A DNA stretch of 64,000 nucleotides from Promethearchaeota archaeon (GCA_019894875.1 JAGXNR010000008.1:1-64000), one strand, 5' to 3'. Positions 27,754-38,192 are shown, numbered from the stretch's first letter. A program made the numbers and translations. Notes: generated from the letters alone by a model not told the origin.

Positions 27754-30705
27754 CTAAAGGATTTTTAGTTTCGTTAAGATATATGTCTTCACTTCATCTA
27801 AACTAAATTTTTCAATAACACCTTGCCCATAATCCTTATTCCCCCCACCTTTTCCATTATAATGAGTTACTAAATCTTTAATGAAATCTCCAATATTAAA
27901 TTTAGATTCTTGAGCAGGTTTCGAACCAATCATTCCTAATATCATTATTCCTTTTTCATTTTTATTCAGAAATATAGTGATAAGATCTTCAGAATGTTTC
28001 ATTAATCTAACTGAGAAGTTTTTCAAATCATTTTGAGGTAGGTTATCAAATGTTTCTAAAATAAGTTTATAATCTTCAAATTTTTGAGCTTTCTTAACCA
28101 AGTCTTTAATATAATCGTCACTAAAAAGGTTCTTTAACTGTTGAATCTTTCTTATTCCTTCATTCCACTCCAGATATAACTTTTGAATTTTATTTGGTAC
28201 ATCGTCTTTTTTAATGTTCAAAAATTGAGAAATTTCCGAAAGTACATCACCTTCAAAGATTTCAGAAGAGGTTAAATGCAAATCACTTTCATCAATTCTA
28301 CCAGTTTTGAGTGCTTTGTTTATGTTTTTCCACTTTTCGAATAATTCTGTTATACGACAAACTAATTGTTTTCGTTCTACATTTAAAATGCCCTTCAGCT
28401 TATCCAATATTTCCATATGTTTTTCTTTTAGTTTATCTGTCGCATCTCCTGCTGTGAATGTAAGTCTTACCGTTCCGTCTTGAATCTTTTGAGATTTTGT
28501 TATGTGAATATAACCTGTTTCTGAAGTATTATTTAAATGCGTGCCCCCACAAGCCTCAACATCGATTCCTGGAATCTCTACAATACGTAAATTTTTACCT
28601 GGAACAGCCCCACCTTGGTATATTGTCATCCCATATTTTCGCTCAGCATCTGATCGTGGTATAAATGAGAGATTAAGATCAATTGCTTTATCAACAATTT
28701 CGTTTGCTCTCTTTTCAATTTCCATGGTTTGTTCTCTAGAAATTTGCTCATAATGAGTAATGTCAAGATGAGAGTTTTTTAGAGTTTTTCTTGCACCTGC
28801 TTGGTTTATATGATTTCCTAATATTTCTCGTGCAGCTGCATTAACAATGTGAGTTGCTGTGTGATGCTGTGAGAGTTGTGTTCGCCAATATTTATCAACC
28901 TCTACCCTAACGGTATCTCCTACTTTAAATTTTGGTTTTTCATCCAAAACGTGAATAATGAAATTTCCCTGTTTGAATGCATCAGTGAATTTTTGACCGT
29001 TTATTGTTCCTATATCATGAACCTGACCCCCAGAGGTTGGGTAGGCAACTGATTGGTTTAAAATTACCATATTATCAATAATCTTTAACACTTGAGCATC
29101 ATTCGAAGTATCTGTATAATCAAAATAATAGAGAGATTTTGTTTCGGGTATCCCTTCTAAATCAAGTTCAATTTCCTTCCCAGTAGCATGGATTTGTTCG
29201 GTTTTTTCATGTCTTTCTACTACAAGATTGTAGAAATTATCTGGGATCTTAACTTTCACACCATACTTCTTGGCTGCTTCTTTAACCATGTCAGGACTTA
29301 TCCCATTTGAATCATATAATTCTATAAGGGTGTTAGCAGTAATACCACCTTTTTTTAACTCTCTTTCTAGGATTTTTCCTGCTTTTTTCTTAGTAGCATA
29401 ATATTTCTCCTTTTCAACATCAAGTATCTCTCTAATCTCGTCCAAATGTTCAGAGACTTCTGGAAAGATCCCTTTCAACTCCTTCGCGTGCCATTTGCAT
29501 ACTTCAGCCATGTCAATTGCCCAATTGAATTGATCAATAAAACCAATCGCTCTCCTAAAAATTACTCTTAAATTATAACCACCCCCTACATTTGAAGGGA
29601 GTTTCCCATCATTAATAGCAAACAATAAACTACGTGAATGATCGGCAATAGAGTAAAGACCAGTCATTGGGATGATTTTATTTTTTAATTCTTCTGTTTC
29701 AATTTCCAGTTCATTAGCAACACGATTCCATGCTTCATCAATGTTATCAACTTCATCTATATTTAAATAAGCGGAGTATTGAGAGAATCGATTATATAAA
29801 TCTAAATCTATTTCGACTTTTGTAATCTCTCTCAATTTTTTCAATACAAACGGAAAAGTAGCTTCATACATATTAGGTGTTCCTTGCGAGAACCATGCAA
29901 CACGTTCTTGGCCTAAACCCATATCAAGAACCTTCAGTTTTAGCTCTCGGGGACCATCTGGCGTTTGCTCAAACATTGTGTAAACTTGGTTAAATAACTC
30001 TACGCCCCTGCTGAAGAATTCAAGACTACATCCAAATGAACCTCCTCCCGCCCATGAATCTTCATGGATGGTTATTTCTTCTTTTGGAAGGCCGACACCC
30101 TCATGAATAAAATCATGTATATCCATGAATAGCTCTCCCTGATTCCATTCTTCTGGTGGTACGAAGGTATGTTGACCTATCATTACAAATCCTGTACAAT
30201 GTGAAGATGTCACACCTACGTTTTCGATGTCATTAAATCTCAAACAGAATTGAGGGATAACAAGTTTCTTTGCAGGAGGTTCAACTTCGCCCATTATAAC
30301 ATACGGTTGGAAGGCAGATATAGATGCTATTGTAAATTCTGAAGTAGGATTCCATCTCGCCACACAAGGGTATCTTTTAATAGGTACATACCCTCTCGGT
30401 TCTAAAATTTCAACAATCTTCTTCCATACTCCTATAAATGAAAGCTTCACCTTCGAAGGATTGTTTACTGTGACTTGAAAACCTCCAGAACATATCGGGT
30501 CTCCACATACTTTTCGATCTTTATCAACCGCCCAAAAGTAAGTTCCACAGCATTCACAATGTTTCCTTAGATATCCTAGTTTTTTTAGCTCTTGAGTAGG
30601 AAAATATTTATCTGGATCTTCTGATGCGATCTTTTTAAAAGCTACTTTTAACTCTTTATCTGTTTTACAATCTTTAAGTTGAATAATAAGACGATCAGAG
30701 AGCAT
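27754..30705 (-). CDS. alaS: Alanyl-tRNA synthetase, archaeal type
   Basis: A 983-residue class II synthetase of archaeal layout. The N-terminal zinc-ribbon-like CECCGTYFWAVD...CGDPIC is specific to archaeal AlaRS. The catalytic domain has CTGFVMIGQHTF and the central tRNA-binding region. The editing domain has HHTATHIVNAAAREILG and the distal CGGTHLN. A C-terminal coiled-coil/DHH-associated part ends GGGNKDYGQG. It attaches alanine to tRNA-Ala and edits Ser/Gly. Length and motifs are complete. Confidence 0.97.
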   Translation of the reverse strand: MLSDRLIIQLKDCKTDKELKVAFKKIASEDPDKYFPTQELKKLGYLRKHCECCGTYFWAVDKDRKVCGDPICSGGFQVTVNNPSKVKLSFIGVWKKIVEILEPRGYVPIKRYPCVARWNPTSEFTIASISAFQPYVIMGEVEPPAKKLVIPQFCLRFNDIENVGVTSSHCTGFVMIGQHTFVPPEEWNQGELFMDIHDFIHEGVGLPKEEITIHEDSWAGGGSFGCSLEFFSRGVELFNQVYTMFEQTPDGPRELKLKVLDMGLGQERVAWFSQGTPNMYEATFPFVLKKLREITKVEIDLDLYNRFSQYSAYLNIDEVDNIDEAWNRVANELEIETEELKNKIIPMTGLYSIADHSRSLLFAINDGKLPSNVGGGYNLRVIFRRAIGFIDQFNWAIDMAEVCKWHAKELKGIFPEVSEHLDEIREILDVEKEKYYATKKKAGKILERELKKGGITANTLIELYDSNGISPDMVKEAAKKYGVKVKIPDNFYNLVVERHEKTEQIHATGKEIELDLEGIPETKSLYYFDYTDTSNDAQVLKIIDNMVILNQSVAYPTSGGQVHDIGTINGQKFTDAFKQGNFIIHVLDEKPKFKVGDTVRVEVDKYWRTQLSQHHTATHIVNAAAREILGNHINQAGARKTLKNSHLDITHYEQISREQTMEIEKRANEIVDKAIDLNLSFIPRSDAERKYGMTIYQGGAVPGKNLRIVEIPGIDVEACGGTHLNNTSETGYIHITKSQKIQDGTVRLTFTAGDATDKLKEKHMEILDKLKGILNVERKQLVCRITELFEKWKNINKALKTGRIDESDLHLTSSEIFEGDVLSEISQFLNIKKDDVPNKIQKLYLEWNEGIRKIQQLKNLFSDDYIKDLVKKAQKFEDYKLILETFDNLPQNDLKNFSVRLMKHSEDLITIFLNKNEKGIMILGMIGSKPAQESKFNIGDFIKDLVTHYNGKGGGNKDYGQGVIEKFSLDEVKTYILTKLKIL

Positions 30706-30945
30706 AATATGTCGATGTTAGCGATTAGTAATTATTGATGAATCTAATGATTCTCTTCCTAAAATTGTTTTGATTTTAATATTATAATTTGAATACAGAA
30801 AAAATCGTAAAGAGAATTATATTAGATACAGATTTTTATATTTCAAAGGCTAGCGAAATATTTTCATTTTTGTTTTAATCAATAAACATTCTTAAAAAGG
30901 AAGAAAAAGTCCGTAATTGGCAAGAGAAAAATCTTTGTTTATTTA

Positions 30946-31905
30946 TTATGCAAGATGGAACAATTCTCTTGTTTTTTCTACTGTATCAGAATCGAACTTC
31001 CTAAATAAGGCGTATGCAGCAATCGGTACGATACAACCGCAATTCTTACACAATAGTGGTGAATTTCCCATGACACAAAATTTTTGCGTCCCATCAGGAT
31101 AGAAACTTTTTACTTGACCAGTTTTAAATATGCAATGTGGCACAAATTCTTTTGATAGGTATGCTCCTAACATTTTTTTGGAATAAAAAATAAAATTTCC
31201 ATATTCACGCATTACTTTTAAAATGTCTTTTATTGTCTTTCTTAATATATTATCTTTTAATAAAAGTGGGCTGTCAGGATAATCGGTATATAATAGAAAG
31301 ACTAATCCAGAAGCACCATTATCGTGAGCAATCTTGGCAATATCTTCAATTTCCTTATAATTTAATGTCATGATGGTTGATGAAACGACCGGATTATTTT
31401 CCCGAATATTTTGTATGACTGTATCAAAAACCTTCGCACCTCTTATCTTATCATGGGTTTCCTTGGTGCCATCTATACTTACCCAATATTTCGGTTGTTT
31501 ATATCCATTAAATCGAGGTAATTTTATAACTCCATTTGATACAACCTGAACTGAGGGGAAAATTTTAATCGCTTCTTCAATAACATCCATTCTTAAAGTA
31601 GGTTCTCCACCTGTTAAAATAGCTATTTTTGTTCCTAATTTTCTATGGTATTTAAAAAGATTAATCCATCCTTCTTTGGATAATTCTGTTCTTTTATCTT
31701 TTAATTCCATTGTTGATGAGAAAAAATAACAATGTTTACATTTTAAGTTACATTGCCAAGTTAAATCATAATTCACATAAAATGGAACCTTCCTTACTAT
31801 TGATTTCAAAAATGATGGTCCCATGGAAATAAAACTTGTGATATTTTTCACTTTAAATAATCCCATTAGTATAAAACATAAGATTTGATGCTTTAAAAAA
31901 ATCAT
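30946..31905 (-). CDS. Radical SAM protein
   Basis: A 319-residue enzyme with an N-terminal hydrophobic stretch, then DLTWQCNLKCKHCYFF (CxxxCxxC) and GGEPTLR. The C-terminal region has cysteines CIFKTGQ, CVMGNSPLLCKNCGC that may bind a second cluster. The arrangement resembles radical SAM proteins that modify peptides or tetrapyrroles; no specific assignment can be made. The start may be the fourth to sixth downstream methionine, as the first 15 residues look like a poor extension. Confidence 0.8.
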   Translation of the reverse strand: MIFLKHQILCFILMGLFKVKNITSFISMGPSFLKSIVRKVPFYVNYDLTWQCNLKCKHCYFFSSTMELKDKRTELSKEGWINLFKYHRKLGTKIAILTGGEPTLRMDVIEEAIKIFPSVQVVSNGVIKLPRFNGYKQPKYWVSIDGTKETHDKIRGAKVFDTVIQNIRENNPVVSSTIMTLNYKEIEDIAKIAHDNGASGLVFLLYTDYPDSPLLLKDNILRKTIKDILKVMREYGNFIFYSKKMLGAYLSKEFVPHCIFKTGQVKSFYPDGTQKFCVMGNSPLLCKNCGCIVPIAAYALFRKFDSDTVEKTRELFHLA

Positions 31906-32089
31906 CTTTAATTAGTAAAATAGATGTTTTAAAACTAGTTCAGGTTTAATCTTAAACAAAATTGAGGGATTTGTGTAAAAAATTAGATTAGCTTCAGTTA
32001 GTCCATAATAAGGAGATAAAGGCAAAAGATAAAATGAATGGAACTATTATCTTATTAAATAAGACCCACAAGTGGCTTGATTAATTAAA

Positions 32090-32293
32090 TTGATGGGAAC
32101 AAAGCGAGTAGATATTAAATCAGGTATGCGAGTTTTAATCGTTCTAAAGAAAAACCAACGATCTGGTAAGTTAACCGAGGGTATAGTCAAAGATGTGCTT
32201 ACAAACTCTCCTAATCACCATCATGGGATTAAAGTTAGGTTGAGGAGCGGTGAAATTGGGCGAGTGAAAGAAATAATTAGCTCTAAACAATAA
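32090..32293 (+). CDS. ywbE: YwbE-family protein (DUF2196)
   Basis: A 67-residue protein matching the whole YwbE family (VDIKSGMRVLIVLKKNQRSG, GIVKDVLTNSPNHHHGIKVRL, GEIGRVKEI). It is a small beta-barrel resembling KOW/SH3 nucleic-acid-binding folds, with no established activity. Two ATGs (codons 1 and 2) are possible starts. Confidence 0.9.
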   Translation: MMGTKRVDIKSGMRVLIVLKKNQRSGKLTEGIVKDVLTNSPNHHHGIKVRLRSGEIGRVKEIISSKQ

Positions 32294-32618
32294 GCTAGTA
32301 AAATTTACTTATTTTTTAAAACTTCTAACTTGTTAAATACCAAGAGTATTTAGGCAATGTAACTCTTTTTTACAAAATAATGGGGTTTTTTTTAGTAATT
32401 ATTACTTCTAAATTTTGAGGATTTTTTCGTTGAATAATAATACATTTCGGATGCTTTCAAGACAATTGCATCAGTTATGATTTTTTCTTCTGAGATGGGG
32501 TATTTAATTATTTTAATGATGAAACCTGCTCATAAATTTTTCCAAAATAAAAGCAGAACGATTTATGTGAGTGTAGGTAAAGGAGAAACCCACAACAGAA
32601 AGAAAAAGTTAAATAAAA
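32294..32618. promoter_or_regulatory. Long leader region before the cold-shock/DEAD-box gene
   Basis: This 325-bp gap holds no supported gene. T-runs at about 32376-32396 could end the ywbE transcript. Nearer the helicase gene, AGGAG at 32581-32585 is too far from the ATG (34 bp) to serve directly. Cold-shock genes often have long structured 5' leaders; whether this one folds cannot be judged by eye. Confidence 0.3.
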
Positions 32619-34052
32619 ATGTTAAATAAAACACATAGAATGACCGGAACGGTCAAATGGTATAATGAAGAGAAGGGATTTGGATTTATAACATCCGATA
32701 TGAACAGTGAAGATGTTTTTTTACACCATACTGCACTGCAACAGCAAGAGGATGTACCTATCGTCACTGGCGATCGGATTACTTTCACAATCCAAAAACA
32801 AGAAAAAGGACCCGCTGCTCTTGAAGTACAAAGATTTGCAGAAAAAAAAGAATTAGGGCGATCTGAACAAACGGGTATTGATACAAAATTTAATGATCTC
32901 GACCTAAGACCAGAATTATTACGAGCAATAAGAGATGCTGGCTATATAGAACCTACACCAATTCAAACCCAAGCAATCCCTATCGTTTTAAAAGGGCAAG
33001 ATTTGCTAGGGTGTGCTCAGACGGGAACGGGTAAAACAGCAGCGTTTGCGCTTCCGATCCTACAGCGATTGATGAATACCCCAAGCAAGGACAGATTGAA
33101 TATCATAAATAATAACAAGTACAAAATAATACGTAAAATACGGGTGTTAGTACTTTCGCCCACAAGAGAGTTGGCAATCCAGATTGCGAATAGTTTCGGC
33201 ATGTATGGAAAATATACGGGACTAAGAAACGCGGTTATCTACGGAGGAGTCAGTCAAAATCCGCAGGTTGCAAAACTAAGGCAAGGAGTAGATATTGTGG
33301 TTGCCACACCGGGTAGATTACTCGACTTGATGAGACAAGGACATGTAAAACTGAACCATGTCGAGGTGTTGGTTTTGGACGAAGGCGACAGAATGCTTGA
33401 TATGGGTTTCATCCACGATATTCGTTCTATCGTCAAGATGGTGCCACAAAAGAATAGACAGACCATGCTTTTTTCTGCTACAATACCTCGTGAAGTAATC
33501 AAATTCGCAAAAGATATTCTAGATGAACCTGTCGAAATAAATATATCTCCCGATGAACCCACCTTGGAAATTATTAAACAGGCTGCATTTTTTATATTAA
33601 AAGAGAAAAAGCAAGCGTTGTTGGAATACTTACTCTCTGATTCAACTATTACACGAGCGTTAGTTTTTACGCGCACCAAGCACGGTGCGAATCGAGTTGT
33701 TAAGAAATTGCAAAGGAGGGGAATACGCGCCGAATCAATACATGGAAATAAATCACAATCTGCACGTCAAATTGCGCTTAAAAACTTTCGCACCGGAAAA
33801 GCTCGAGTGTTAGTAGCTACTGATGTTGCTTCTCGCGGTCTTGACATAGATAATATCTCACATGTCATCCAGTTTGACTTACCAGATGTGCCGGAAACCT
33901 ATTTGCATCGCATTGGCCGGACTGCAAGAGCCGGAGCTGGAGGGACTGCCTTTGCATTCTGCGAAAAAAATCAACACCAACAATTAAAAGAGATCGAACA
34001 GTTGATTCGAATGCGCGTGAAAATAGTAAAAAACCACCCCTACACCAATTAA
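32619..34052 (+). CDS. Cold-shock-domain / DEAD-box RNA helicase fusion
   Basis: A 477-residue protein. Residues about 8-72 are a complete cold-shock domain (GTVKWYNEEKGFGFI with RNP1, DVFLHH with RNP2). Next is a RhlE-like DEAD-box core: Q motif region (PTPIQTQAIP), Walker A AQTGTGKT, PTRELA, motif II DEGD in place of DEAD, SAT, and HRIGRTARAG. It should unwind RNA, with the cold-shock domain adding single-strand binding. Codons use more G and C than neighbours, which may indicate bacterial origin. The start may be Met1 (32619) or Met8 (32640), the latter being where the cold-shock domain begins. Confidence 0.93.
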   Translation: MLNKTHRMTGTVKWYNEEKGFGFITSDMNSEDVFLHHTALQQQEDVPIVTGDRITFTIQKQEKGPAALEVQRFAEKKELGRSEQTGIDTKFNDLDLRPELLRAIRDAGYIEPTPIQTQAIPIVLKGQDLLGCAQTGTGKTAAFALPILQRLMNTPSKDRLNIINNNKYKIIRKIRVLVLSPTRELAIQIANSFGMYGKYTGLRNAVIYGGVSQNPQVAKLRQGVDIVVATPGRLLDLMRQGHVKLNHVEVLVLDEGDRMLDMGFIHDIRSIVKMVPQKNRQTMLFSATIPREVIKFAKDILDEPVEINISPDEPTLEIIKQAAFFILKEKKQALLEYLLSDSTITRALVFTRTKHGANRVVKKLQRRGIRAESIHGNKSQSARQIALKNFRTGKARVLVATDVASRGLDIDNISHVIQFDLPDVPETYLHRIGRTARAGAGGTAFAFCEKNQHQQLKEIEQLIRMRVKIVKNHPYTN

Positions 34053-34247
34053 TTTTGGTAGAGCATCCTTTATTTGTTATCGGGTAAGAAGGATTGTGAT
34101 AACCAACAAAAAGCAGTGATAAAATTCATTTAATTATCTTTTTTTATATATAATCTACTTCTTGATAGAAAAAGCTTTTAAATAATTGTGTCAAACTCTA
34201 CTTACAAAGAAATCGAATTTTGAATTAATTATAGAGGTAGAAATCAA

Positions 34248-34550
34248 GTGGCTCATATTTTAGTTACAGGTTGGTTGCCCCAGAGTAAAGGAAATGAAAT
34301 GTTAAAAGTATATACGGCAAAAGATAAACCAGCATACCCCGATTTTATAAAAAGAGTACAGCATTGGATGGCAATGTCTTCAGAGGGTATGATTAAAACT
34401 TATGCCGTGTATGAATGCCCAGACGATAAAATATTAGAAGGATTTAAAGCAATTGGCAGAAGATATACTCTATATGCTCAAGTAGAGGGTTACAAATACT
34501 ATCCTGAATTACTCTTCGACGCTCAAGAAATGATCAAACTATTTCTTTAA
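34248..34550 (+). CDS. Hypothetical small protein, 100 aa
   Basis: GTG start with GAGGT about 12 bases upstream. The sequence MAHILVTGWLPQSKGNEMLKVY and the middle WMAMSSEGMIKTYAVYECPDD suggest a small alpha/beta (ferredoxin-like) fold, possibly a dimeric alpha-beta-barrel protein. No family is recognised with certainty. Confidence 0.65.
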   Translation: MAHILVTGWLPQSKGNEMLKVYTAKDKPAYPDFIKRVQHWMAMSSEGMIKTYAVYECPDDKILEGFKAIGRRYTLYAQVEGYKYYPELLFDAQEMIKLFL

Positions 34551-34579
34551 TTTTAATTAAAATATTCTTCTTTTTTATT

Positions 34580-35047
34580 TTATATTGTTAAGACCTGTAG
34601 TCGTGAATATCCTCTTTTCGCAAAATCATAATCGAGTAATTCAATTTTTTCTGGAATTATCTTTAATAATAATTTTCGCTTTCCTCGTACAATGTTTTGA
34701 ACCTTCTCGAATTCTTCATCTCCTTCTCTTAAAAAAATCAATCTTTCTCTCCCTGAAGCCGTAATTTGCATACCTTGAATCTTCCCTTCTGATAAAGGAG
34801 TGTAGATTCCAATACTTATATTTGGATTTTCTTCCATATTCTTGACCTTTCTCCCAGGAGCGGGACCAACGTAAATATTAAAACTGACTTTTTCTGTATA
34901 AAAATCCATTGGCGTTGCACGTGGAATATTATTGGCACAGGTACATAAAACTAAAACTTTCCTTTTATCAAGATATTCTCGAATTTCTCTTTTCAATTCA
35001 TCTTCTGGTATTTTTTCATTCGTCATTTTAGCTAACCCATATTTCAA
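34580..35047 (-). CDS. Pyridoxamine 5'-phosphate oxidase-like FMN-binding protein
   Basis: A 155-residue split-barrel flavoprotein (KVLVLCTCANNIPRATPMDFY, FNIYVGPAPGRKVKNMEENPNISIGI, ITASGRERLI). The family reduces small molecules or F420/FMN-linked substrates; the true vitamin B6 residues are not evident. It follows ftsZ on the same strand with a 76-bp gap. Confidence 0.85.
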   Translation of the reverse strand: MKYGLAKMTNEKIPEDELKREIREYLDKRKVLVLCTCANNIPRATPMDFYTEKVSFNIYVGPAPGRKVKNMEENPNISIGIYTPLSEGKIQGMQITASGRERLIFLREGDEEFEKVQNIVRGKRKLLLKIIPEKIELLDYDFAKRGYSRLQVLTI

Positions 35048-35123
35048 ATTTTAGTTACAAAACAGAATGAATAAACTTAGATAAATATTGGAAAAATTAG
35101 ATAAAAATAAGAAACTGAATAAA

Positions 35124-36269
35124 TTAGAATCCAAACATGTTAATTGGTGAGGACCCATCGTCTGAGTCTACAGCGGCTTGTACATAAGGAGATATAGGCC
35201 CATTTGCTAATACCATAATTTTTACCTTGGAACCCATTCCTGGTTTATTTTGAACGCCAAATTTTAATTGAGCGCTCTCAGGAATTCCATTTGTAATAGT
35301 AGATATAACGCTATCTACTTTAGATAAAGTTAATGTATGATCGCCGGTAACAGATACTATACATCTCTCAACTTTACTGGTATCTGGTTCTAGCAATGGG
35401 TTGTTCAGTGCTAGTTTTGCTTTTTCTATTAAATCTGATTCATTTCCCACAGATTCAGCAATACCAACCAACCCCGATGGGTATTTTTCCTTTTTAACAA
35501 AAATTCTTTTCACATCAGCAAAATCTATATTTACTAATCCACAGTTGTTAATTAGGTTAACTACTTCTCCTATATTTCTAATTAAGACTTCATCCATGAT
35601 TTTAAAGCCAGTAATCATCGGGATTTTTCCAACTATGCTCAAAAGATTATCATTTGGAACAGTTATTAGAAAGTCAGAATATTTTGCTAGATTTTTAAGA
35701 CCTTGGGTTGCCTTTACTGCTCGTTGAACTCCCTCTGATTTAAATGGAAGTGAACAAAAAGTTACAACTAAAGCATTATTCTTCTTTGCTTCTTCTGCAA
35801 TAATTGGTGCTGCACCAGTCCCTGTTCCTCCACCTAATCCGCATGTTAAAAAGACAATATCTCCATTAAGAAGCTTACTCAATCTATCGCGATCTTCATC
35901 AGCAGCTTCACCTCCTACTAAAGGATCATTTCCTGAACCCATACCTTGACAACGATCTTTGCCGATTAAGACTTTATGTTGTGCATTTGAATAGTATAAA
36001 TCATGAGCATCAGTATTAATAGTTATAGTATCAGCATTACTTATCCCGAGTTCCTCCAGTCGTGAAACAGTATTATTTCCTGCGCCCCCAACTCCAACTA
36101 CCAATGATTTAATCTTTAAAACTTTCAGTAAATCTGCTAAATACTTATCATCATCACAATTTGGATTTACGTTAGGATTTTGGTTTTGATGGGCTATATC
36201 ATTAAACCTTTCTCTTACAGATGTTCGAGATTTTGCTAGTTCGGCTAAATCAAAAATATCTTCAGTCAT
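35124..36269 (-). CDS. ftsZ: Cell-division GTPase FtsZ
   Basis: A 381-residue tubulin-superfamily protein. VGVGGAGNNTVSRL lies at residues 58-71, the GTP-binding signature GGGTGTG at 146-152, and the T7 catalytic loop NIDFAD at 247-252. The C-terminal domain ends in GSSPINMFGF, a short conserved tail that may bind partners. It polymerises at the division site. A 45-residue N-terminal extension precedes the core, as in many archaeal FtsZ1 proteins. Promoter region upstream is AT-rich. No second FtsZ or SepF is in the window. Confidence 0.96.
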   Translation of the reverse strand: MTEDIFDLAELAKSRTSVRERFNDIAHQNQNPNVNPNCDDDKYLADLLKVLKIKSLVVGVGGAGNNTVSRLEELGISNADTITINTDAHDLYYSNAQHKVLIGKDRCQGMGSGNDPLVGGEAADEDRDRLSKLLNGDIVFLTCGLGGGTGTGAAPIIAEEAKKNNALVVTFCSLPFKSEGVQRAVKATQGLKNLAKYSDFLITVPNDNLLSIVGKIPMITGFKIMDEVLIRNIGEVVNLINNCGLVNIDFADVKRIFVKKEKYPSGLVGIAESVGNESDLIEKAKLALNNPLLEPDTSKVERCIVSVTGDHTLTLSKVDSVISTITNGIPESAQLKFGVQNKPGMGSKVKIMVLANGPISPYVQAAVDSDDGSSPINMFGF

Positions 36270-36560
36270 AAATTTTCATCAATAGAATTGAGTTTTTTAT
36301 AATATTCACATATTTTCTAAATAATATAAGAGAGAAATATCTGGGTAATATCTGGATTTTTCAAACTTCAATAATACTCAGAATCTACAGGAATAAGAGT
36401 AGTTTTTAAAAATAATACCTTTTTATTGAAAGTGTAATAACTACATTTTGTTTCATAATTTAAATTTTACATCTATTTTTTCATCTGAAATAATCGACAA
36501 ATTGCGTTGAGAAAGATTTATAAGCCCAAATTTACATGATTATCAAGTAGGAGTAAAAAT

Positions 36561-36800
36561 ATGGAAATCGACAATACTAAAAATGGCAGCAGAGAGTCGA
36601 TTGATCGCTCAGCAAGTAACGAGTTGATAAAAGTAAGAGCCATTATTACTTGTCCAAACGGAGATTACAGTAAGAAGTTTAGAAATCAATTTTTAAGAAA
36701 AGAAATTGAAATGATGATTGTTAGCTTTAAAGTTTTCGATTGGTTAACATGTACCAAATGTGGGGAACTATTAAAGTTAGATTTAGAGTTTAACATTTAA
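36561..36800 (+). CDS. Small zinc-finger-like protein, 79 aa
   Basis: AGGAG ten bases before the ATG supports the start. It has one early cysteine (ITCPNGD) and a later CTKCGE, suggesting a degenerate zinc ribbon with C, C and C plus another ligand. It is divergent from ftsZ and convergent with the endonuclease Q gene. The function is unknown. Confidence 0.6.
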   Translation: MEIDNTKNGSRESIDRSASNELIKVRAIITCPNGDYSKKFRNQFLRKEIEMMIVSFKVFDWLTCTKCGELLKLDLEFNI

Positions 36801-36881
36801 ATTTACTTATTAAGCTGTTAACTCCCTTTATCAATACTTATTTTTGGTTATGTATAAAACTTTAATAATTTTATTTTTATC

Positions 36882-38192
36882 TCAAATTTCAAGATTAATT
36901 TGACCATATGTACCACCGCCACCTGGAATGTATTTAATTTCATTATTTCTAAGCCCTTTTATAAGTGAAGCGACGGTAGGATCAAATTCTACAATTTTGC
37001 TTATTGGAACATCGATTAAAATATCAAATTCTTTTCCAAGATCTTGAATAATTATGTTATATGCATTTAAAACCGTTTTGCTAGTCGAACTTTTTATTCC
37101 TTTTACAGATCGGATAATATCTATAAGTGGTATCGCATCAATGTATTTTGGTCTATGGTCTGGGTGTTTTGGTGCATCAAATGTAGAAATACTTTCAATT
37201 CTTTCACTCACTCCTAATTTAACTTTGAAATTTTTATTGGTTTCTTCTTTACATGCTGGACAAACCATTTTATTCTTAGCAACCTGATCTATGTATTGTT
37301 TTCTTGCCATAACAGGGTCGTCAGAATAGTATAGAACAAAATTTTTTGACTTGGAATATTGGTTAAAAATAGAAATCCCCAATTTTTTTGATTTCTTGAA
37401 CATAATTCTTCTACGGCATTTAAAACAAAACATATTATAATACTTACCAAGTTTCGGATTTAAGCCAACATTTAATGTTATTTTCCTATCGTCTTTTCTC
37501 ATTAAAGCTAATAATAATTCCTCAAAAGAGGGATTATCAAGATCTAGCCTGTTAAATTCACGTCCTAAAGAGCGTGGATCTTGTGAATGGGCATCACTGT
37601 TACTTAAAAAAGAAACATTCTTTAAACTTCCCAATTTATCTGCCAAATCGGTATTTGCTGAAAGACCCAATTCTAAAAAATACACTTTATTGGCTGCATC
37701 TTGATAACATTCTTTAATTGTTTCAAATTTCCCTTGACGAAAGATTGCTTTAAAGGGTGTAAAAGCATGTGCAGGACCAATTATACCTCCTGAATCTGAA
37801 ATGATATCAGCTAGTTCGGGAGGTGGTAAGTTGACTCTAGGTCTTCCGCCCCATTCATCAAGTATATTTTTTGAATATGATTTTAAGTTATTTTGAATTT
37901 CTTTAACAGAATTAAAATCAGGGAACAATATTACATGATGTATACTTTCCATATCTTCTACTTCAGTCTGAAGGATAAAATAAACATCTTTATACGAGTA
38001 GGAACCATCTTTTTCCTTTTTTAAATTACTCTCCATATATTTAAGCCATTCAGGTTGTAAGATATCACCAGTGCCAAGAATATTTAGACCCTTCTTCTTA
38101 CAAGTCACCAACATCGTATCTAAATTTAATGATTTTGATACTGCGATTGAATGGGGACTATGTATGTGGAGATCAGCGCTAAAAATATCCAT
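36882..38192 (-). CDS. Endonuclease Q (PHP-domain DNA repair endonuclease)
   Basis: A 436-residue protein of the EndoQ family. The N-terminal PHP domain has DLHIHSPHSI, GTGDILQPEW, GPAHAFTP and SNSDAHSQDP, the metal-binding blocks. A zinc finger follows (CFKC at about 250, then CPACK at about 315). A helical C-terminus ends in a glycine-rich YIPGGGGTYGQI. EndoQ nicks DNA 5' of deaminated bases (uracil, hypoxanthine) and abasic sites. It occurs mainly in Thermococcales, some methanogens and a few bacteria, so its presence in Asgard archaea is worth noting. It is followed by the nucleotidyltransferase gene upstream on the same strand. Confidence 0.9.
   Translation of the reverse strand: MDIFSADLHIHSPHSIAVSKSLNLDTMLVTCKKKGLNILGTGDILQPEWLKYMESNLKKEKDGSYSYKDVYFILQTEVEDMESIHHVILFPDFNSVKEIQNNLKSYSKNILDEWGGRPRVNLPPPELADIISDSGGIIGPAHAFTPFKAIFRQGKFETIKECYQDAANKVYFLELGLSANTDLADKLGSLKNVSFLSNSDAHSQDPRSLGREFNRLDLDNPSFEELLLALMRKDDRKITLNVGLNPKLGKYYNMFCFKCRRRIMFKKSKKLGISIFNQYSKSKNFVLYYSDDPVMARKQYIDQVAKNKMVCPACKEETNKNFKVKLGVSERIESISTFDAPKHPDHRPKYIDAIPLIDIIRSVKGIKSSTSKTVLNAYNIIIQDLGKEFDILIDVPISKIVEFDPTVASLIKGLRNNEIKYIPGGGGTYGQINLEI

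Noticed and set aside
32477..32629. 50-codon ORF in the leader of the cold-shock/DEAD-box gene, overlapping its start
   Set aside because: It has no good ribosome site and a composition expected of AT-rich noncoding DNA. A regulatory upstream ORF cannot be excluded, but nothing supports it.
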